64,000 bases of DNA, from contig NC_092642.1 in the NCBI RefSeq assembly GCF_039555335.1, positions 23,665,262-23,729,261 of the forward strand, in the 5' to 3' direction. The notes under the pieces are model-generated. The model had not been told where the DNA came from. It saw nothing but the letters and a program-made list of their open reading frames with translations, and searched no databases. The position numbers and the translations under genes are program-made. The DNA is from Amphiura filiformis (lineage: Eukaryota > Echinodermata > Ophiuroidea > Amphilepidida > Amphiuridae). Of this stretch, positions 57,390-64,000 are shown one piece after another. The number at the start of each line of letters is the position of its first letter. The first letter of the stretch is position 1.

Positions 57390-58428
57390 CAGAAGGTGGG
57401 GCATAACGGAACACTTAACTTTGAGGATGCTCTGTGACGTCACCATAAGTAATATGACTGTAAAAAGTATATGTTCAGTTGAAGTTTGTATTTACCTTTA
57501 ATATACCAGTAACCAATATAACTTGAATCTTACAATTTTGTTTAAAAATGAAGAAATATTTTCAAAAAAAAAAAAATCCGTTTTGCCCCACTATCGGGGC
57601 AAACGGAACCCCTATGGGGCAAAACGGCACCCTGGGTGCAAACTTATATCAGTTGTTCCATCGGTAGGCCCTAGGCCTAGTTATATGTAGGCCTATATTC
57701 AGTTACAATATTAAGTGGGCCTACTATCTCTGTGGAGTGAGTGGTTAACTTCTTATAGGCTAGTAGACCTATGTATGACCAATATTTGATTAGAAAGAAA
57801 TATTCAGTAGGCCTACCATCTCTGTGGAGTAAGTGGTTAACTTTTAATCATTAATTCTATTTGTAGGTCTAGTTATATGTCTATGTTTCAGCGAAGTGTT
57901 TACCATGTTCGAGTAGGCCCCTAGATAACGCCTACATTTCCTTGAGTGAAGACAACTTATGTCCAATTGGGGCAAAACGGAACCCATCTGTGGGACAAAA
58001 CGCCCGGGGCAAAACGGAACCCTGTTCCGTTATGCCCCACACCTAAGGTTCCGTTTTGCCCCATACCCGATTTTTTAGAAATAGGTTGCATGCATAATAC
58101 ATCGTAGCATATAGGCCATGCACTTAATACAGCTCATGGCTAGTACCTTCGTGTTTACAATATACACAATTATTTGGGAATCTGATATTAATGAAGTAAA
58201 ATTTCAGCGCATTAAACATCTACATATCTTACACCAGACGGGTAGTAATTTTTTTATTCGATCTTGCTCGAATGTCAGTGGATTGTTTTAGATAAAATTT
58301 TTGTTGTAAATCCTCGTAGCCATACTTGTGTTCCTCAATATAATTTGCATAGGCGGCAGTATTGCCAAGGCCTATTTTTCCAGGTGGTTCCGTTTTGCCC
58401 CGGGGGTCCGTTATGCCCCACCTTCCCC
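57390..58428. mobile_element. 1.04-kb GGGGCAAAACGGAACC element, copy 3
   Basis: Colinear with 43546-44599; TA precedes (57388-57389) and follows (58429-58430). The left end is eroded (CAGAAGGTGGGGCATAACGG) and the right end is intact. The conserved minus-strand frame with NYIEEHKYGYEDLQQKF is present (about 58229-58420). Unlike the other two copies it is not inside an obvious palindrome. Confidence 0.8.
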
Positions 58429-59089
58429 TATATGTGATGTACAAAAACCTGAATATCATAAAGATCAGTATTCGTTTGTGCATATGAACTGCACATTTAC
58501 GTTGCTAGATATTACTCATTATATATAATGACAAATATTGGTATTATGACAATACGGTATATACATTGTATATAAAACGACTAATAGATCCTACTATCAT
58601 GGCGTCAGGTCAATGTTCATCATACCCCGTATGTTTCTTAAAATTCATTCATATTTGAGACAAATTGCTGTGCCAATTTTTATTGGTGCACAAGTAGATC
58701 CGTGTTTTTTTAATTTTCATTTCCTTTTAATGAAAGAATTAAGGTTTTCCACTGCACGGTGGCCACAAGGGTGATACTAATTTTAATGCTATATTTTCAA
58801 AACGAATACGTGCTCCCGGTTGGCTCTATAGCGATTTCACAGAAAAGGTATTTCTAGTGCAATGCAGCGTCGGACTCTAGCTGAGAGCGTAGCCTAAGTC
58901 ATTCCGGACTCCAAAAGGGCTCTCCATACACAAATGAACAAACACAAAGGAGGTAGTCTCCTCCGTGACCGGCTTGATTTCGATGGAGCGGAACCAAATT
59001 GGCTGCGGAGGAGACGGGTCATTTTTCCATGCAAATTTTTCAGTGTCAGCCGCCTGGTAATATCCTCGACATGTATGCGGTGGGTGATT

Positions 59090-59237
59090 AAATGGTGTGC
59101 GCCCTTAATTTCAAGCTATTTCACTGGCTGCTGAATTTGCACGATTTGGCGCGAGTTGACCATTCAGTGCGTTGTTGCTGTCCTGAGATTTTGCCTTTCA
59201 TCTGTCGACTGTCGTATTCCTGACCAGTCACTTAATC
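59090..59237 (+). promoter_or_regulatory. 5' flank of the duplicate RPA1-like gene with an E2F-like site
   Basis: TTTGGCGCG at 59145-59153 matches the E2F consensus TTTSSCGC and lies about 90 bp before the start. The flank aligns with 22576-22764. The E2F-like core is retained in both, which is consistent with selection but also with recent duplication. Confidence 0.55.
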
Positions 59238-62099
59238 ATGTCAAACTTCCTGACAAGAGGAGCTATCAAGGTAATAAGGCCAGGGTTGTTAGGGTTTGCA
59301 TCTCGGGGTTGTATTTGTCACTTTAGCCATCATCCGTGCAACTTGTCTCAGCCTGGGTGCTGGTGTATTGGGTGAGTCAGTGGTGGCAATGTCATGTGTG
59401 TAAGCTTACCTCAATATCAGCGTCATCATCCCTATATCTTCGTGTCAAAAATTGCCGTGATAGTACGGCGAATCCTCTCGGTTTTCAACAGATACGCACG
59501 ACGATCCATTTTACACAAAAGGTATTAACTATAGACTAGAGATTATCCACTTCACTCATGTGTGACTTCTAAGGCGTATTCCTCATTCAAACCAATTCAA
59601 TGCACATGATGCACGCCCTCGGAGTTACCTGCATGACTTTGGCGGGTTATTTTGAAACAGTGATGGTTCCACATGCAGGGACTTCTTTTGAAAGTCCTAG
59701 TTAAACAAGGTATAGCAGTCATTGATAGGATAATGGATATGCAGCTTATACTTGTAGTAGGTATGCCAGGCAAACACATTTGCTAGTCGGCCAAATTCGC
59801 CGACAATGTCAATGCATTTTTACATAGAAATTTAAAACAACTGGCGAAGAAAGAAACCTACATAAATATGTTTTCTATACTTCACTTGACCCAAATATAT
59901 GATTTTTATGGTGATAAGTCACTTTCACATGTAATTTTAGAGGATTTTGATAGCAGTTCCATTAAAAAAAAGCTGCTATCATCATGAGATTAAGATCTAG
60001 AAACACCCCGAAATGCCGTTTTGGGGAATTTTGCTAGCTGAATCTTTTTGACATTGTTTGATGAAAGTCAATCTTTGACAAGATGTAACTTTGCTACGGA
60101 AAGTGCTATGAAAAAAAGGTTTTCAGTTTTGGCTTTGTTTACTCAAGGGCTTTAATTTGATATATAAAATGATGCAGTTTGATGGCAAATTTGAATTCAC
60201 CTAGCATACCTACTTGTAGAACACGGATAACCTCTATTGACAGTTTTTGACTTCTACATAAAGTTATTGGTGTCCAAATTTTAAATTTTTGTACTTTCCT
60301 AGGAGATTACACAGTTAAGCCATTCCTGTGGTCACAAGTCATGCAAGTTGGGTGTTGAAGGAGCCCTCTATGATAGGCAACGTGGGCGGACCCGGGGGGC
60401 GGACCAAGCACAGTGCTTGGTCCGTTGCTCTTTTTACTAATGTGACCTTCCTGACCAGATCACTCTGCGGTCCAACTCTTTGCTGACAACTGACATTATT
60501 TACAGAACCTTCAGCAACGACAAAGACCTACTTCAACATGACCTTGATCAATTTTGAGAGTATGGATAAGCACTGGGAGAATTTGCAACGCAAATTTTGG
60601 GTGTAATCATGAATTTTCGGCTCGGCTGCGAATTTAAGATTTTACCAATTAAGATATCCATTTGTTTTATTATACGGTATATAATTATTAAACTTTTAGG
60701 CAGACGATGGTGGACGACATTATTCAATGTGGCAACAGCCAAAAGCATAAACAAAACAGACAATATGACGGCAACACTGCCTGCACGTTGGGCCTAATTA
60801 TTTTTCCCGAGCCAAGATGCGTTTTTAGCTCTATTGGCCCCATTACAGAAAAAAAATGCACAAAATATATTTCCCAGTGCAATGTATACATTTTCACATG
60901 AAAATAAATAATTTTAGATTCAAAGAAAAAAAGAAGAAGAAAATTTTTTAATCATTGCCGGGGTTGGGAATCGATCTCGGGACCCTCTGCGTGGGAGGCG
61001 ATCTCGGGACCCTCTGAGTGGGAGGCGAGACTCTTAACCATTACACCACGCAATCGCATTGGTACACATGGGGAAATTTTCAGTACATATATATCGTAAT
61101 ATATCGTGCGTTATTCATACAAAAAATTAAAAAAAACAGTACTTACAATGAGGTTCATTGTCGAACCTCAACGGATTTAGACTGATAAAATAGTGCTTGA
61201 TAACATGCATACACTTTTAGAATTATTTGAGACATTTTTGTGTTTACGTGTAAAACCAATGACGACGTCAAAATTCAGTCAATCTTGGCCGCCCCCCCTG
61301 CTTTTAGGATAATGTAAAAGAATTCATTTGTATTATTTTTCATTTGCACACAGGAAATTGCAGATGGCCGAGATTATAGCAAACCAGTTTTTCAGCTCTT
61401 GGTAAGATATATATATATGCAAACTTAAATTTTAATATAAAATAATGCTATGCAAAAAAGAAAGGCCTGCTTTGATTGAAAAAAAAAGTTAGAAAAGCAT
61501 AAAGTATGAATTGAATTGCAAAAATATAATCTGGGCAACACCAAGTTCATCATTACACTACAGTTTCTATTTCTGTAGCACTCTTGCTCCCGCCCCCATT
61601 TTCCACCAGTAAAATTGCGAAGATTTTCAGGTCTTGTCGTCACATTAAAGGCGAGTGGTTAATCACTCGCCTGCATGATGCTAGCCGAGTGGTCGAATTT
61701 TCGAGTGATATTTAATGTCTATGGCGAGTGGAAAAACGCTCACTAGAAATAATGGAGTTCAAACTTGATTTCAAACAGCATCGAGTTCAAACTCAATTTC
61801 AAACGGCAAGGCCTGAATTTTTGCCCACCCCCCCTGAAATTCACTGCCCCTCCGAAAAAATATCATGGAGATAGTAAATAGGACTCCTACAAATAAGTAC
61901 ACAATACACATCCTATACATTTAGTACCATGATCATTGAATACTATATATAATACAATTCCAGTGATGCCCTAATGTTTTTGCACTTTAAATTGCTTATG
62001 AATAGGCTTTGAAGAAGCTGAGTGCAAATTCCCCTTCAGGTAGTGGTGCAACAGACCGGTATCGTCTCTTGCTATCAGATGGCGTCCATAGCAACTCGG
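59238..62099 (+). CDS. RPA1-like: Duplicate RPA1-like gene, first three exons (continues past the window)
   Basis: Exons 59238-59270 (MSNFLTRGAIK), 61354-61401 (EIADGRDYSKPVFQLL) and 62006-62099 (ALKKLSANSPSGSGATDRYRLLLSDG...) have exactly the lengths (33, 48, 94) and phases (0, 0, 1) of exons 1-3 of the fusion gene. The DRYR basic-cleft residues are kept. The sequence TACAATTCCAGTGATGCC ahead of exon 3 is shared with the first copy, so introns were duplicated too. No exon 4 match is seen to 64000, whereas in copy 1 it follows after 640 bp. The copy is either truncated here or continues to the right; if it continues into DBD-A/B/C it is the standard RPA1 gene. Confidence 0.8.
59531..60237. 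mobile_element. GAGGTTATCC-type element interrupted by a second element
   Basis: Ends AGAGATTATCCACTTCACTC and ACACGGATAACCTCT, with inner blocks (CCTCGGAGTTACCTGCATGA, CTTCTTTTGAAAGTCCTA), match 16516-16745. The interval 59757-60222 is extra. Confidence 0.7.
59757..60222. mobile_element. Nested insertion with AGTAGGTATGC ends
   Basis: TAGTAGGTATGCCAGGCAAA at the left and CACCTAGCATACCTACTT at the right are imperfect inverted ends. The 16516 relative lacks this block, so the insertion is directly visible by comparison. No coding. Confidence 0.6.
60404..60580 (+). mobile_element. Dead reverse-transcriptase fragment
   Basis: After a CGGACCAAGCAC/GTGCTTGGTCCG palindrome (60405-60429), a broken frame reads QLFAD-N then DIIYRTFSNDKDLLQHDLDQF, which is the FADD box region of a LINE reverse transcriptase with one frameshift. 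It is too short to place in a clade and lies in intron 1 of the duplicate gene. Confidence 0.6.
60955..61055 (-). pseudogene. tRNA-Gly(CCC)-like pseudogene with duplicated anticodon arm
   Basis: On the minus strand: GCGTGGTGTAATGGTTAAGAG (A box and D arm), CTCGCCTCCCAC (anticodon loop with CCC), and a B box GAGATCGATTCCC, with a short ATTGC/GCAAT acceptor pairing. A 27-bp block (CCTCCCACGCAGAGGGTCCC + GAGATCG) occurs twice (60972-60998 and 60999-61025), which makes the molecule about 27 nt too long. Probably non-functional or the head of a SINE. Confidence 0.55.
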
Positions 62100-62118
62100 G
62101 TAGGTATTGCGCCATCTT

Positions 62119-62844
62119 ACTATACTGCGCCAATAAAGTATCCTTACACTTAGAAAAATAATCATAATTTCAAAACTGAACAATATTGGGGTACATTTGT
62201 TTTTTTATAGAAGCACTATGACTATCTTATCCTGCACATTATGACACCACATTGAATCCAATGTGACCTCAAGAAGTAAAGTTACAAGCAATTGAATAGA
62301 TGAAGGTCCGGTTTTAAAGTGACAAACTGGCCATATGCAAGGCGCAAAAAGATTCCAACAAGTGAAACAAAGAGACAACACAGTTTCTTCAATGAAGCAT
62401 TATTTAAAGCAGTTTTTATTTCAGTTTTTGCTTAGACTGTACTTTTCATAATTTTCATTTTATTTGTCAGTTCTTTTGTTTCAGTTTTCTTTTGTTCCTT
62501 TTGTTTAAATTAAAGGCAAATGCATAAATTAGCCATTCACCACTCTCAAACCAGATGTCTAGTCTGTGGAGTTTTGAATCTAGGCCAGTTTGTCACTTTT
62601 AAAACTGGATCTTCGTCTAATCAAATGGTTTTAACTTTGCTTCTTGAAGTCACATTGGATTCAATGTGGTGTCATAATGTGCAGGATTAGATAGTGCATC
62701 TATTAAGGTCATGCGGGTATGGGGTATAGGAAAAGGTGGCGGTGTTACATTTTTTTTATTTTTTCCCAAACATTTTTTCTCAAGAATGGATAGGTGTACT
62801 GAACTGGTTTTGGAGTGTAAGGATACTTTATTAGCGCAGTATAT
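62119..62844. mobile_element. Fold-back element of ~300-bp arms in the duplicate gene's intron 3
   Basis: ACTATACTGCGCCAATAAAG...ATCCTTACAC at the left is inverted at 62815-62844. Further in, CTGCACATTATGACACCACA, GTGACCTCAAGAAG and ACAAACTGGCC also pair with their complements in order. It begins 19 bp after the exon 3 donor. Confidence 0.75.
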
Positions 62845-64000
62845 AATTCACTTTGTTGTATGTATGCATGTTAATGGCTCTGTACACTTTCATCAGTTTT
62901 GATCCAAATATTGCCAAATTCATATGGGAGATTGAGAAATAATACGAGGAGTATTATAAACTACAACTTTCTGTTTACTGCCCTCCATAGGCCTACTTCT
63001 AAAAGGCTAATGGCAGAAATTTTATCAGCCAAGAAAAACATAGCACAGCAATGGCATATATTGTAACGGAACCCCCAGTAGGCACCTCAGTAGGCCTACT
63101 ATTTTTAATATTGAAAACCATCATTTAAACTTCGGCAGCACTAATCGTATTTTTATCATATTTTATAATCTTTTCATTTCAATCTTTATTTCATTTGCTT
63201 AGGTATCGCGTGCTTGCTTTGCAGGCGCCAAGCGACGTGCATAATCGCTGCGTCCCAAATAGTGCTTAGCGCGATATAGAAAAGAAATGCCGTTGGTGCA
63301 TCTTGGAGCGGCTGAGTTGCGGCCCAGGCTTTGTACCGGGTGGGCGTGTTTTTCATGTCTTGCAACTCTGCCGTTGGTGCATCTTAGAGCAGCTGAGTTG
63401 CGGCCCAGGCTTTGTACCGGTGGGCGTGTTTTTCATGTCTTGCAACTTCGCACTTCGGCACTCGGACATTCTGATAGATTCGCTGATCCTTTTAGGATCA
63501 GCTACGTGAAATGTTGTAATAATTCGTAATGATTACGTATTTAATATAATATCTGACTAGAAATGTGCTTTTAATTTACTTATAATTTTGTATACTTTTG
63601 GATCACGGAGACTCAGTAAGCGGATTAATTCCGAGTGAGTTCTCGCTTTAAAGGGCGTGATCAGGTTTTTGGCTTTTCTATTTTTAACTTCAGTCAGATA
63701 AATAAAATACGCATCGTCGATCAAACATAAATCATTAATTTCTTTAGTTAATTCATCTCATTAATTGTCACGATTTTCTAATCAATACGTCGGCCTTTTA
63801 ATAAATAAATAATATAATAAATGTATTTGAGAGATCGGCGATAGAGTCCGATACTCTAATTTTCGCATCAATTTGAGCGTGGGAATTTACAGCGATCAGC
63901 TGTTCATTTGTAAACAAACCCACGATGATTTTATAAGTGAAGCTTTTATGCCGATGCACTCGTGACTTTTACAGGATGAAGTGACTGGTTTTAGTGATTA
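62845..64000. other. Right end of window, no exon found
   Basis: This should be intron 3 of the duplicate RPA1-like gene if that gene is intact. I searched for the exon 4 phrase (MLGVQLNKLVEDN) and did not find it. Apart from the tandem duplication at 63290-63450 nothing is recognised. Confidence 0.45.
63290..63450 (+). repeat. Two tandem ~81-bp units
   Basis: CCGTTGGTGCATCTTGGAGC...GGCCCAGGCTTTGTACCGG...CATGTCTTGCAACTC occurs twice head to tail, starting at 63290 and 63371. Frames across it repeat accordingly and are not taken as a gene. Confidence 0.85.

Noticed and set aside
63287-63529. Frames with duplicated PLVHLxAAELRPRL peptide
   Set aside because: They are produced by the two tandem 81-bp units, are open in more than one frame, and have no start or splice support.
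62845-64000. Exon 4 of the duplicate RPA1-like gene
   Set aside because: I looked for the QLNKLVED phrase and a phase-1 acceptor in all frames and found none, so it was not annotated.

Overview
This window is animal nuclear DNA. It has long introns with GT..AG boundaries, one large intronless receptor gene, LINE and SINE fragments, and a very high load of fold-back (inverted-repeat) elements. The families present, the AT-rich background and the frequent AGGCCTA/TAGGCCTA word suggest a marine invertebrate deuterostome, such as an echinoderm or hemichordate. That placement is inference; I cannot name the species.

Four host coding loci can be supported. (1) 978-4103, minus strand: an intronless 1041-residue leucine-rich-repeat GPCR, closest in style to relaxin-receptor-like (type C) LGRs. 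(2) 22765-43265, plus strand: an 11-exon gene whose splice phases all agree and which reads as one open frame of 1797 nt (598 residues). It joins an RPA70 N-terminal OB fold (exons 1-5), a linker exon, a large RING/B-box/coiled-coil exon of TRIM type (exon 7), a short basic exon, and a C-terminal eEF1B guanine-exchange domain (exons 9-11). I know of no described protein with this architecture, and it is the main result. (3) 59238-62099, plus strand: a second copy of exons 1-3 of the RPA1 module, with its 5' flank and parts of its introns, running off the right edge; it may be the ordinary RPA1 gene. (4) Both RPA1-type starts have a TTTGGCG(C/G)G E2F-like site about 90-125 bp upstream, as expected for an S-phase gene.

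Layout. 1-4.3 kb: receptor gene. 4.8-22.1 kb: no convincing host gene; nested fold-back elements, minisatellites and LINE-tail remnants. 22.1-43.3 kb: the fusion gene, with introns full of transposons (a CR1/jockey-group LINE, an L1-like LINE, palindromic elements, and a 1.1-kb palindromic minisatellite in intron 2). 43.3-59.1 kb: repeats, including two further copies of a 1.05-kb GGGGCAAAACGGAACC element, a 42-bp minisatellite split by insertions, a 117-bp tandem repeat and a tRNA-derived SINE. 59.1-64 kb: the partial duplicate RPA1 start and its repeat-filled introns.

A recurring theme is fold-back elements built from many copies of one short motif, in one orientation on the left and inverted on the right. 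At least seven unrelated-looking motifs are organised this way. Several insertions are nested, and two of the three 1.05-kb elements sit at the centre of an older palindrome.
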